A stretch of DNA of 59,147 nt from CAZEDK01 sp964511025 (lineage in GTDB: Bacteria; Patescibacteriota; Gracilibacteria; UBA1369; GWF2-33-10): assembly GCA_964511025.1 (NCBI GenBank), contig CAZEDK010000002.1, positions 1 to 59,147 on the forward strand, written 5' to 3'. The translations under genes were made by a program, and so were the position numbers. The notes below the pieces were generated by a model, which was not told the origin of the DNA, made no database searches, and worked only from the letters and a program-made list of their open reading frames with translations. Positions within the stretch are counted from its first letter, which is position 1. Every line of letters starts with the position of its first letter. Positions 39,157 through 48,049 of this stretch are shown here, one piece after another.

Positions 39157-39267
39157 TTATCTATTAAACAATTCTACGGACTGCTTAAATCTTTCAGGAA
39201 TTTTTATATCAATTACTTTTTTCCTAATCTTACGGTCTGCTTGGTGGGAAATTTTTTTTAAAATCAT
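39157..39267 (-). CDS. Possible small protein of 36 residues
   Basis: An open frame begins at the ATG at 39267, immediately after the TGA of the kinase gene (TGATAATG), so reinitiation is possible. The peptide is short and very basic (IRKKVIDIKIPERFKQSVE near the middle and end). I do not recognise it. It may be real, the remnant of a longer gene, or chance. The 12-mer TATTAAACAATT occurs twice on the plus strand near its end (39122-39133 and 39162-39173). Confidence 0.3.
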   Translation of the reverse strand: MILKKISHQADRKIRKKVIDIKIPERFKQSVELFNR

Positions 39268-39269
39268 TA

Positions 39270-40265
39270 TCAAAAATCCTGCGTGGCATATAAAATTACA
39301 TGGCTTCCCAGTTTCTCAAAGCGGAAAGGCACATGCAAAAGATCCTTTAATTTTTCTTTAATTGCCTGCTGGGATTCAGGCGGTGCAAAAAAGAGTATGA
39401 AACCGCCTCCTCCTGCTCCAAGCAATTTCCCACCCAGAGCCCCGGTGCGTAAAGCAGTTTCATAAATTGCATCAATCTCGCCATTTGTTATCAAATTGGT
39501 AATGGTCCTCTTAATCTTCCATGATTCATGAAGAAGCTTTCCAAAGTCATTTATATCATGAGCATTCCCGTTAAGGATCTCGATTGCGTCTTCTACCATC
39601 TCCATCATAGCTTTTAACTCAATTTTTTTTTCGTGGGTTTTTTTAATCTGTTCATTTGCGATATCAGATGCATTCCTGGAAAAATGCGTGAAAAATAACA
39701 TAAGATGATCCTGGAGCAAATTTAACTTTTCCTGAGTAATTGTTATAGGTTGGACATAAAAATCTTTTCCTGCTCTAAACTCAATTTTGTTAAGCCCCCC
39801 AAACGAGGCAGCCACTTGATCCTGTGAACCAACACTTTCCTTAATGAGATCTTGTTCAACATGGATTGCATCTCTGGCTAATTGCCTTTTTGTTACCATC
39901 TTACCGGTCAAGGCATATAAGGCATTTAAAAAACCAACGGTAAAAGCAGAACTCGAACCAATTCCCGATTGAGCGGGAATATCGCTTGTATGGACCATTT
40001 CAACCCCTTTTTCAACATTTAAAAACTTTAGACACTCGCGGACAGAGGGGTGCTTAATTTCATCAATACTTTTTGTCTCCTCACGAAATGAATATCGTAT
40101 GCGATAGTTATAATCAAAAAAGGGCGGAAGATATCTACAGCTAATATAGCAGTACTTATTTATGGTAGTGCTAATAACAGCACCTTCATTCTCTTTATAC
40201 CAGACTGGATAGTCAGTCCCTCCACCAAAAAATGAAATGCGAAATGGGGTTCTTGTTATAATCAT
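39270..40265 (-). CDS. GHMP-family sugar kinase, HddA-like
   Basis: 331 residues, ATG start. TPFRISFFGGGTDYP at the N-terminus and IPAQSGIGSSSA (97-107, the ATP-binding loop) are typical of D-glycero-D-manno-heptose-7-phosphate kinase-like GHMP enzymes. GAGGGGFILFF near 285 is the third family motif. No gmhA, gmhB or hddC partner is visible in the window, so the true substrate may be a heptose phosphate, fucose or another sugar. It sits 23 nt from a run of SDR genes. Confidence 0.8.
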   Translation of the reverse strand: MIITRTPFRISFFGGGTDYPVWYKENEGAVISTTINKYCYISCRYLPPFFDYNYRIRYSFREETKSIDEIKHPSVRECLKFLNVEKGVEMVHTSDIPAQSGIGSSSAFTVGFLNALYALTGKMVTKRQLARDAIHVEQDLIKESVGSQDQVAASFGGLNKIEFRAGKDFYVQPITITQEKLNLLQDHLMLFFTHFSRNASDIANEQIKKTHEKKIELKAMMEMVEDAIEILNGNAHDINDFGKLLHESWKIKRTITNLITNGEIDAIYETALRTGALGGKLLGAGGGGFILFFAPPESQQAIKEKLKDLLHVPFRFEKLGSHVILYATQDF

Positions 40266-40288
40266 ATCTAAATATTCTAATTTCTAGA

Positions 40289-41254
40289 TTATACCTTGCG
40301 TGCTTCTCTATACCATTCCATCGTTTTTCCTATACCCTCTCGTATATCGGTTTTTGCCTTAAAACCTAAAATTTTCTCTGCCTTCTCTGTATCAATAAGT
40401 CTTACAGGAATCATCGAAGGTTTATTTGCGTCATAAATAATCTGAACATCTTTAAACCCATCAATTTCTAATGCTATCTGTAATATTTCTTTAATACTGT
40501 ATCCCTTACCATAGCCGATATTGATAGGATCGAAAGTTTCTATCTTCTCAGCAGCAAATATCATTGCATCAATAAAATCATCAATACAAATCAAGTCCCG
40601 AATATCATTGCCTGTTCCCCATACCTGAATCGGATTGTGTCTTTCAACCACTTTTCTTATTGTGGCAGCCATCATATGGGAAGTTGCAAAGTCAAATTTG
40701 TCGTAAGGTCCGTAAATATTAGACGGTCTCAGAACAACAGTCGCCATCCGATCTTTAAGCTTTTCGGAGTAAAGTTTGCAGAGAATTTCTGTATATCGCT
40801 TCATCCATCCAACACCAAAATAGGTATCATACGGATCACCATCAAATATTTCGTCTTCTTTAACTGGCCTATCTCCAGAGGGTGGATATGCAGCATTACT
40901 GCTGAGCCATATAAATTTTTTCACTTTTGCAAAGTAGGCAGCCTCTAACATCTGAGAGTTCATAATAATATTAGGTGTAACATGGACAAGCGGAGTGGAT
41001 GCTATCACCGCCGCCCCAGAAGTATTCGCTGCACACATAAATACATACTCTACGTCACTGACGACCCTCTTACAGTCTTCCATATGCAATAAATCGCATT
41101 CGACATATTCGATTCTGTCATCAAGAATAACAGGAGATTTTTTGTGAATAGTAGCTCTTATATTAGCTCCAAGTAATAATAGCCTATTGATCAAATTTAC
41201 CCCAACAAAACCTGCCCCGCCTGCTACCAGTACACTTTTATTCTTAAAAAACAT
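40289..41254 (-). CDS. Extended SDR (NAD-dependent epimerase family) with altered active-site motif
   Basis: 321 residues, ATG start directly after the TAA of the upstream SDR (TAAATG), with AGGG just before. Cofactor motif GGAGFVG at 12-18. The region that should carry YxxxK reads YFGVGWMKR, so K152 has valine, not tyrosine, four residues earlier; the nearest tyrosine is Y145. RPSNIYGPYD and WGTGNDIRDL match nucleotide-sugar epimerases. It closely resembles the SDR at 45808. The reaction is uncertain. Confidence 0.8.
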   Translation of the reverse strand: MFFKNKSVLVAGGAGFVGVNLINRLLLLGANIRATIHKKSPVILDDRIEYVECDLLHMEDCKRVVSDVEYVFMCAANTSGAAVIASTPLVHVTPNIIMNSQMLEAAYFAKVKKFIWLSSNAAYPPSGDRPVKEDEIFDGDPYDTYFGVGWMKRYTEILCKLYSEKLKDRMATVVLRPSNIYGPYDKFDFATSHMMAATIRKVVERHNPIQVWGTGNDIRDLICIDDFIDAMIFAAEKIETFDPINIGYGKGYSIKEILQIALEIDGFKDVQIIYDANKPSMIPVRLIDTEKAEKILGFKAKTDIREGIGKTMEWYREARKV

Positions 41255-42259
41255 TTACCCTGCCAAATTATTACTTGTACATTCTTTAGTAAAAACATTG
41301 TACTTTTTATCTATTACATCTTTATTTTTAAGATACCAGTTTAATGTTTCCCTTAGTCCTTCTTTTAAGGTTATTACTGGAACAAATCCAATCTTTTCAC
41401 GAGCCTTTGATATATCTGCAACCCTATATTTTATACCCGAAGGTTTTTCTTTATCCCATATCACTTTTGGAGATTTACCAGTTACTTCCAAAATCATATC
41501 AACAATTTCTTTTATTGATAAACCAATACCGCTACCAAGATTAATAGGATCACAACAGGCATATTTCTCCAATGCAAGCAACATACCTCGTGCAACATCT
41601 CTGGAAAATACAAAATCTCTTACTGCAGAACCATCACCCCAAACTACCAAAGGATCTTCTCCTTTAAGAATACGTCTGAGTAAAACAGGAATTACCAATC
41701 CAGTTCTTGGATTAAAATCATCGTATGGTCCATATGTATTCACAGGGCGTACAATAGCAATTTTGTCCCATCCATATTGTTCTTTATATGCCTCAGCTTG
41801 TAATTCACCCATTCTTTTTGCCCAACCTGCATAACTGTCGCCAGGCTGAGGGGGACCGCTCCATGCATTTTGTTCAACAAAAATTTCTGCTGGAGGATAA
41901 ACACATATACTGCTTGCAAAGAGATATCGTTCAACCCCTGCCAATCTGGCAGCTTCCATCATATTTGTGTTAATAAGTAAATAATTTACAAAAAAACTCG
42001 CCCCTTGGTTTCTGCCAATACCAATAGAACCTTTAACACCGGCAAGATGGAAAACAAAATCAATTTTTTCTACCACTTTGCGACAAAAGATACCCTCTCT
42101 CAAATCACCTTTTACAAACTCAACATTTTTGGGAATATCAATTGGTTCATCAAGGGAAACAACCTTTACATTTGCACCTGCTTCTATCAACATAGATACA
42201 AGAGGCCGTCCAATTAATCCTGTTCCACCTGTTACAAGTACTCTTTTCCCTTTGTACAA
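41255..42259 (-). CDS. Extended SDR (NAD-dependent epimerase family), TTG start
   Basis: 334 residues. A TAA lies immediately before the TTG at 42259, so that TTG (or a later codon) must be the start; AGGA lies 12 nt upstream. Cofactor motif GGTGLIG at 11-17. The active-site region reads SYAGWAKRMGEL: Tyr143 and Lys148 are one residue further apart than in YxxxK. RPVNTYGPYDDFN and WGDGSAVRDF are like GDP-fucose synthase. It may be a 3,5-epimerase/reductase-type enzyme. Confidence 0.8.
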   Translation of the reverse strand: MYKGKRVLVTGGTGLIGRPLVSMLIEAGANVKVVSLDEPIDIPKNVEFVKGDLREGIFCRKVVEKIDFVFHLAGVKGSIGIGRNQGASFFVNYLLINTNMMEAARLAGVERYLFASSICVYPPAEIFVEQNAWSGPPQPGDSYAGWAKRMGELQAEAYKEQYGWDKIAIVRPVNTYGPYDDFNPRTGLVIPVLLRRILKGEDPLVVWGDGSAVRDFVFSRDVARGMLLALEKYACCDPINLGSGIGLSIKEIVDMILEVTGKSPKVIWDKEKPSGIKYRVADISKAREKIGFVPVITLKEGLRETLNWYLKNKDVIDKKYNVFTKECTSNNLAG

Positions 42260-42412
42260 TTAAATATTAATCCTATAAAATTTCTTGCTTGAGATATTAA
42301 TTCAATGAACGCTAAAAGAACATTAGTATTCGGAGGCGTACGTATAGCTATTTAGCTACTGAAAATGAGGGGATATATGACCAAAGGAAGCACAACACTT
42401 TATTGCAATTTA

Positions 42413-43744
42413 TTACTTCAAAACAAGAGGGCGCTTACGACGTTCATACTTATCGTAGGCTTCTTGCTGGTAATTTAAAAGGTCTTCATCAGATACTAGA
42501 GATAAATTAGCTGCCACACGTTGATACCAGGTATAACTTTCAAGATTTTCAGCTTCATCTTCTTTTATAATCTTACGCTCCATAACCATTTTAAATAAAG
42601 GCGTACCGGGATATGGAGTTGCAATCATGAATTTAGATTCATCCGCATCCAATTCACTCGCAAAATCAAGAGTTGCACGTATTGATTCATGAGTATCTGA
42701 AGGATGGCCAATTATATAACTGGCAAGAAATGGCATTTTTGCTTTCTTTAAAACTTTAGCTGCCATACGAAATTGTTCCTTGATTTCACCTTTCCCAATC
42801 ATACTTAATATTTTTTCGTCGCCTGACTCAACTCCAATAGCAACACAAAAGCAACCTGCTTTTTTAAGGGCATCAACTATCTCAAAATCAATACAATCAG
42901 CCCTAGCCTGTACATAAAAGCGGATATCTAATTTCCGTTCTAAAATCATTTTGCAAATCGCCAGAGTGCGTTTGTGATTAATAGTAAATGTATCATCGTA
43001 AAATTGAAATTCTCTAATCCCAAATCTATTAACTGCATTTTCAATTAAATTTACCACGTAATCGGATGAATGGAATCTGACTTTTCTCTTCCATGTAACC
43101 TCTGAAGCACAAAAATTACAATACCATGCGCATCCCCGTCCAGATAAAAGCCCAAAATGGGGACCATAAAAAAAATTAGGCTCTACATATGCGCTTAAAT
43201 TCTCTAAAAGATCCCATGCTGGCAAAGGTAAAACATCCAAATTTTTAATGAATGGGCGGACTGGATTTACTCTGACACCTTTATCATGTCGTAATATAAG
43301 ACCGGGTACACCTGAGATATCTTTACCTTTCTCTCTTAAATCTAGAACCTCCAATAGGACTTCTTCCCCTTCACCAATAATCCCGTAATCAATTGCTGGG
43401 TCTTTAAGAGCATGCTGTGGCAATCCTGTGACATGAGGACCACCCACTACCACAACAACATCTTTATTGGTGATTTTACAATGCTGTGCGATTTTAATAA
43501 CTATAGGAAAGCGTGGGGTTAAACAAGTAAATCCAATTATCTGTGGTTCTGATTTCATAATTTGTTCGGCCATATCATTAACATTGCCACCCCTAATATC
43601 AAAATCTATAATGTTAACCTCGTGCCCCTTTTCACGGACATAAGATGCCAACAAAGCGATATTGGTAGGCGTACGGTAAACTTGCTGTTTTTTCCATTCT
43701 CCAGATTTTTGCAAGTTAGGTGGTTGTACTAAAGTCACTCTCAT
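42413..43744 (-). CDS. B12-binding-domain radical SAM enzyme
   Basis: 443 residues, ATG start. VGGPHVTGLPQHAL (100-113) and GEGEE (124-128) mark the B12-binding-type domain. Radical-SAM CxxxCxxC is at 205-212 with the insert AWY. YIIGHPSDT near 333 takes the place of the GxPGET loop of its siblings. The C-terminus is short. It sits between an RmlC-like epimerase and three SDRs, so a sugar-nucleotide substrate is plausible. The 153-nt spacer downstream holds nothing recognisable. Confidence 0.86.
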   Translation of the reverse strand: MRVTLVQPPNLQKSGEWKKQQVYRTPTNIALLASYVREKGHEVNIIDFDIRGGNVNDMAEQIMKSEPQIIGFTCLTPRFPIVIKIAQHCKITNKDVVVVVGGPHVTGLPQHALKDPAIDYGIIGEGEEVLLEVLDLREKGKDISGVPGLILRHDKGVRVNPVRPFIKNLDVLPLPAWDLLENLSAYVEPNFFYGPHFGLLSGRGCAWYCNFCASEVTWKRKVRFHSSDYVVNLIENAVNRFGIREFQFYDDTFTINHKRTLAICKMILERKLDIRFYVQARADCIDFEIVDALKKAGCFCVAIGVESGDEKILSMIGKGEIKEQFRMAAKVLKKAKMPFLASYIIGHPSDTHESIRATLDFASELDADESKFMIATPYPGTPLFKMVMERKIIKEDEAENLESYTWYQRVAANLSLVSDEDLLNYQQEAYDKYERRKRPLVLK

Positions 43745-43851
43745 TTTCTCTATCTTAGTAATTTATTAACACTTCTATGTTAAATGTGCCTCTTTATTTC
43801 TATCTCCTCTATATAAAATCTATTTTACACATATTGGATATAGAAATACCT

Positions 43852-44364
43852 TTATACGAAATGTCCCACTTCGTCTCTTTGAGACAGAATTGGATTCTTA
43901 ATTGGCCACCAAATATTTAACTTGGGATCATTCCATTTATAGGTAAATTGCCTTGCAGGATTATAATATGAGGATTGTTTGTAATGAAAAATTGCTGTAT
44001 CGCTTAGAACCAGATGCCCATTGCCATATTGGGGAGGGACTAGCACCTGATATCTATTCCTGTCTGAAAGAACGAAAGGTTGCCATTTACCAAAATTCCC
44101 TGAATTTGTATCACAATTCACAACCACCAGATAAAACTTTCCATAAAGGCAGGAAATTAATTTCCAGGTTGTATCATCACCGTGAAGACCGCGAATAACA
44201 TTTTTCGAAGAAACAGAAATATCATCCTGAACAAATTTTATATCTATACCATTTTTCCTATACAAATCCTCATTGTATGTTTCTATATATTCTCCTCTAT
44301 GATCTTCAAATATATCTAGTTTTATCAACAACACACCCTCTAGCTTAGTCTTGGTTATTTCCAT
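43852..44364 (-). CDS. RmlC-like dTDP-sugar 3,5-epimerase family protein
   Basis: 170 residues, ATG start. A cupin fold with RGLHGDDTTWKL near 58 (the catalytic histidine region), LVPPQYGNGHLVLSD near 108 and YKWNDPKLNIWWPI near 141, all RmlC landmarks. No rmlA, rmlB or rmlD is in view, so it may act on a GDP- or other NDP-4-keto sugar, as MlghB-type enzymes do for GDP-heptose. It lies between two B12 radical-SAM genes. Confidence 0.82.
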   Translation of the reverse strand: MEITKTKLEGVLLIKLDIFEDHRGEYIETYNEDLYRKNGIDIKFVQDDISVSSKNVIRGLHGDDTTWKLISCLYGKFYLVVVNCDTNSGNFGKWQPFVLSDRNRYQVLVPPQYGNGHLVLSDTAIFHYKQSSYYNPARQFTYKWNDPKLNIWWPIKNPILSQRDEVGHFV

Positions 44365-44451
44365 AAAATTACACTTTCTATTTTACTCCCTGAAATAGTT
44401 AATCTTTTTAAGGCATTCACTCCAATTTTACATACAAACTTCATGTTCATA

Positions 44452-45777
44452 TCAGTAAGACATACATTGCTCTCTGAGATAATGCTGTAACTCTTTGATA
44501 TTATTAATAATCTCATCCCGAGAGAAATTTTTTCCCCATTTGCCGGTTTTTTCATACTCAAAAGGCAACCCAAAATGTTCTTCATCTGAAAAACGGAAGA
44601 GTAAATGTGCATGTTTGCTCCAGTCGTTATCAATGTATTTAATCCCATATTCCACAGGATTCTCAAAAATATCAGAACCAGGAACAGGGCAAAAACCTGA
44701 GATGTTGACATAATCAGGTTTTGTCTCCTCAATAAGTAATCGAGTAATATTAACTATATCGGGAGGTTCTCCTGGCAGTCCCAAAATAAGACACATCTTT
44801 ACTTTTATACCAAACGATTTACAAAGAAAAATAAACTCCTTAGCCTTATTAATTGTTTGTTTTTTATTGATGATATCTAATACTTGCTGTGATGCGCTCT
44901 CTATACCAATAGCAAGTTCAACACACCCCGTTTCCCGCGCCAGAGCTATAACCTTCTTGCTTGCGCCAATTTTCGTTTGACCTCTCCAAATCACATCTGT
45001 ACGTCCAATTGCCTCTAAAAAAGGGATGGCTACTTTACTAGACAGAGGAATGCAAATTTCATCTCTGAGGTTTATACCCTTAATACCATACTCGTTTTTA
45101 AGATATCTTATTTCTTCTTCTACCGATTTTGGACTTTTTCTCTGAATAGATGATGGTACGTTATATACGCAATACCCACACTTGAAGTCGCATCCCCGTG
45201 AAAACATAGCCGATGTACCTAAAACTCCACCATATTTTTCAAATAAAATGGTATTTACAATAGATGCTTCCGGGAGATAGTGGCGGCACGGAAAAGGATA
45301 ATCATCATACCGTCTACGTTTCCAATCATCAGTATAAATTTTCTTTAAAGAACCGTTAAGGGAATCGTTTATTATTTCTACGAAAGACTCTTCTCCAGGA
45401 CCCAGCACAATAGCATCAAAATAATTTGCACAATCTTCCGGGAAATTATCTACATGAGTTCCGCCGGCAGCATGTCTTGAGGCAGGGTACATGTTGCGAA
45501 GATATTTGGCAATAGACTGCATTTCAACTGAATCAGCAGTTTTCGCTATCCAGTAAAGGAAAACATCATATTCCGGAATACCAGAACAGACCTGTGTGAT
45601 ATTATATTTATTTCCGTTTAAGCGTACATTTCGAAGGTCAACAACATTTATACTAACTCCATTATTTTTAAAACGATTATCTATGATAGTTGTGAAATAT
45701 AATTCGTTCAACGGTTGTAATTTAAATGGGTTGGCGAAATAATGCCATGTTGGAACAATGAATCCTATTGATAACAT
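44452..45777 (-). CDS. B12-binding-domain radical SAM enzyme
   Basis: 441 residues, ATG start. The B12-binding-type domain is divergent: AAGGTHVDNFPEDC (103-116) and GPGEE (126-130). Radical-SAM CxxxCxxC is at 196-203, LGLPGEP near 334. It starts 30 nt after an SDR gene whose fold may make its substrate. An overlapping same-strand frame (44355-44732) is a shadow. The reaction is unknown. Confidence 0.85.
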   Translation of the reverse strand: MLSIGFIVPTWHYFANPFKLQPLNELYFTTIIDNRFKNNGVSINVVDLRNVRLNGNKYNITQVCSGIPEYDVFLYWIAKTADSVEMQSIAKYLRNMYPASRHAAGGTHVDNFPEDCANYFDAIVLGPGEESFVEIINDSLNGSLKKIYTDDWKRRRYDDYPFPCRHYLPEASIVNTILFEKYGGVLGTSAMFSRGCDFKCGYCVYNVPSSIQRKSPKSVEEEIRYLKNEYGIKGINLRDEICIPLSSKVAIPFLEAIGRTDVIWRGQTKIGASKKVIALARETGCVELAIGIESASQQVLDIINKKQTINKAKEFIFLCKSFGIKVKMCLILGLPGEPPDIVNITRLLIEETKPDYVNISGFCPVPGSDIFENPVEYGIKYIDNDWSKHAHLLFRFSDEEHFGLPFEYEKTGKWGKNFSRDEIINNIKELQHYLREQCMSY

Positions 45778-45807
45778 ATTTATTTTATCTTTCCTGATAC
45801 CGTAAAT

Positions 45808-46824
45808 TTAAACTTTTAGATTCTCAAATTTTTTCCCATCAACTACCGGATTTTTTTTATACCATTCGATCATTTTACAAACACCTTCTTCAATCGTAGT
45901 TTTAGCTTTAAATCCAAGAATCTTTTTCGCCTTTGTACAATTAATATTTCTTTTACCAATGGCAGAAGGCTTCGAAGTGTTGTAAACTATTTGTGCATCC
46001 ATATAATCATCAAGTTCAAGAATAATCTTCAGTATTTCATTAACACTATAATCTTTACCGTAACCTATATTAAATACATCAAAACTATTAACTCTTTCTA
46101 AGGCTAGAAGACACGCATCAAGCACATCATCTGCATAAATAAAGTCCCTTCTATTATCTCCCGTTCCCCAAATTTCTAAGGGATTTTGCCTTTCAACCAC
46201 CTTTCTCACTGTGGCCGGTAAAACATGCGCTGTAGCGAAACAAAAATCTTCATACTCGCTATATATGGTAGTAGGTTTTAAAATAACAGTTGTTATAGGA
46301 TTTTTAAGTTTGGTGGCGTACATCCTGCATAGGATTTCTGTATATCTTGACATCCAGCCAACAGAAAAATATGTATCAGGTGGATCTTCGCAAAACATAT
46401 CCTCTTCCACTAATTCTTTATCTAGCACAGGATAGCCGGTTGTGCTGCTTAACCATAGAAATTTCTTTACACCAGCAAAATACGAAACCTCTAACATCTG
46501 GGCATTCATAATCATATTTTCTGTAATATGTGAAACAGGATTTCTAGCCATTACTGGCGCTGTAGATAAAATTCCTGCAAACATCAAAACATAATCAATA
46601 CCATCAACAATCTTTTTGCAGTCATCTGGGTTTCTTAGATCAGCTTGTATGTAAGAGATATTATCGGCAAAAATGTTTGGTTTCTTCTTATGGTAAACAG
46701 CTCTTACATAAATATTTGGCAGGTTTCTAAGTCTCATCAAGGCAAAGGTACCCATCTGCCCCGCCGCCCCCGTAACCAAATACCTGCCTTGGCAAATCTC
46801 AACTTCTTTTATATTAATACACAT
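45808..46824 (-). CDS. Extended SDR (NAD-dependent epimerase family) with lysine-less active-site motif
   Basis: 338 residues, ATG start. Cofactor motif TGAAGQMG at 18-25. The active-site region reads YFSVGWMSR: the position of the catalytic lysine is Ser159 and no tyrosine lies four residues before it. The protein is otherwise strongly similar along its length to the SDR at 40289 (shared IRKVVER/VRKVVER, WGTGxxRDxI, GFKAKT). It may be a non-redox or altered epimerase. Confidence 0.8.
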   Translation of the reverse strand: MCINIKEVEICQGRYLVTGAAGQMGTFALMRLRNLPNIYVRAVYHKKKPNIFADNISYIQADLRNPDDCKKIVDGIDYVLMFAGILSTAPVMARNPVSHITENMIMNAQMLEVSYFAGVKKFLWLSSTTGYPVLDKELVEEDMFCEDPPDTYFSVGWMSRYTEILCRMYATKLKNPITTVILKPTTIYSEYEDFCFATAHVLPATVRKVVERQNPLEIWGTGDNRRDFIYADDVLDACLLALERVNSFDVFNIGYGKDYSVNEILKIILELDDYMDAQIVYNTSKPSAIGKRNINCTKAKKILGFKAKTTIEEGVCKMIEWYKKNPVVDGKKFENLKV

Positions 46825-46865
46825 ATATTAATTCAGTGTCTAATCTACTCCCAGAGTATTCTTTC

Positions 46866-47969
46866 TCATGGCCAATCCTCTCTTATATAAGCCGGTATTG
46901 GCATGTTACCATAAGCAATGACCCACGCCCAATACCTGACTCTTCCCTCGACCAGATCATAATCATATCTACCTGTTTTATCCAACGTTCGTATCAACCG
47001 GACTGGTTTTATGACTTCATCTTTCACAAGGCTTTTTGATAGTTCTACCGGACTAGGTACAAAACACAGCTTGTTCTCTATCGCTTCCTCAATAGTCTGA
47101 TAAACACGCTTGTTTCCCTGTCCCTGTGTACTAATACGTATCCTGTCTTGTAAAACACGTACTATCTGCCTTTTAAAAACCTTATCTATTTCATCAATCT
47201 CGTTTTTTTCAAGATTAAAATCAGCCGAACTGGCATTTTCTCTAAGATGTTTTAAATTTTTCGCCTTGGGGATAACAACAACTGGTGGCTTACTAATCAA
47301 CCATCTAAGAGCTATCTGGGCTGGGGTTTTACCATGTTTTTTTGCTATTTTTTCCAACAAATCTTTTCTTTCTTTGCCATCTGTAATTCTTCCCTGATCA
47401 AGAGGACTATACGCTATTATCAAGATATTATTGCGCTGGCAATAAGGAAGAATACCATCCTCAATCATGCGGTCAAACAGATTGTATTCCGTTTGGAGAG
47501 AAACCATTATCTCAGATTGAAGTGCAAATCGTGCTTCTTGGAGTTCTCTTAAATAAAAGTTGCCCACGCCAATAAACCTAACTTTTTCTTCTTTAACAAG
47601 CCGTTCTAAAGCAGCCATAGTATTCTTAAGTGGAAATGTTGGATTTGGCCAGTGTATCTGGTATAAGTCAATATAATCGGTTTGCAATCGGCGGAGACTT
47701 CCCTCTGCAGCTTTTAGTACATCCTTCTCTAAATGGTGTTCTGGAGCAATTTTTGTCCCTATAATAACCTTTTCCCTTATTCCTTTTATAGCCTTACCGA
47801 TAATCTCTTCGGAACGCCCTTTATCATAATTTTCTGCGGTATCTATAAAGTTCATTCCCAAATCAATCCCGGTACGTAAAACATCTATATGGCTCTCATC
47901 CCATGAATAATCTCCCATTCCTTGCCCAATAGCTGGCAACTTTATTGATCTGTTGCTCAGCTGCTTCAT
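46866..47969 (-). CDS. Aldo-keto reductase fused to a ParB/sulfiredoxin-like domain
   Basis: About 367 residues from the ATG at 47969; a GTG at 47978 adds three residues. Residues 1-275 are an aldo-keto reductase with the full tetrad D43, Y48, K73, H106 and the usual IALRWLI and VVVIPKA blocks. Residues about 300-367 are extra: PVRLIRTL followed by YDYDLVEGRVRYWAW and GNMPIPAYI, matching the conserved core of ParB N-terminal/sulfiredoxin-like domains. Such a fusion is unusual. It lies next to the orphan E1 pair, so it may reduce their product. Confidence 0.78.
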   Translation of the reverse strand: MKQLSNRSIKLPAIGQGMGDYSWDESHIDVLRTGIDLGMNFIDTAENYDKGRSEEIIGKAIKGIREKVIIGTKIAPEHHLEKDVLKAAEGSLRRLQTDYIDLYQIHWPNPTFPLKNTMAALERLVKEEKVRFIGVGNFYLRELQEARFALQSEIMVSLQTEYNLFDRMIEDGILPYCQRNNILIIAYSPLDQGRITDGKERKDLLEKIAKKHGKTPAQIALRWLISKPPVVVIPKAKNLKHLRENASSADFNLEKNEIDEIDKVFKRQIVRVLQDRIRISTQGQGNKRVYQTIEEAIENKLCFVPSPVELSKSLVKDEVIKPVRLIRTLDKTGRYDYDLVEGRVRYWAWVIAYGNMPIPAYIREDWP

Positions 47970-48049
47970 TATATTCACATCAGTTTGCTCAAATAAGAGA
48001 GTTAGGGAATTTCACCATAATATAACGCTAAAATTAACTTTTATTAGCG

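Noticed and set aside
41187..41834. Plus-strand open frame of 215 codons
   Set aside because: Antisense to two SDR genes, no recognisable motifs.
42339..42358. TAGCT-ATTT-AGCTA hairpin in a spacer
   Set aside because: No T-run on either side and AT-rich; likely chance.
44355..44732. Minus-strand open frame of 125 codons
   Set aside because: Most of it overlaps the B12 radical-SAM gene at 44452 in another frame; no family resemblance.
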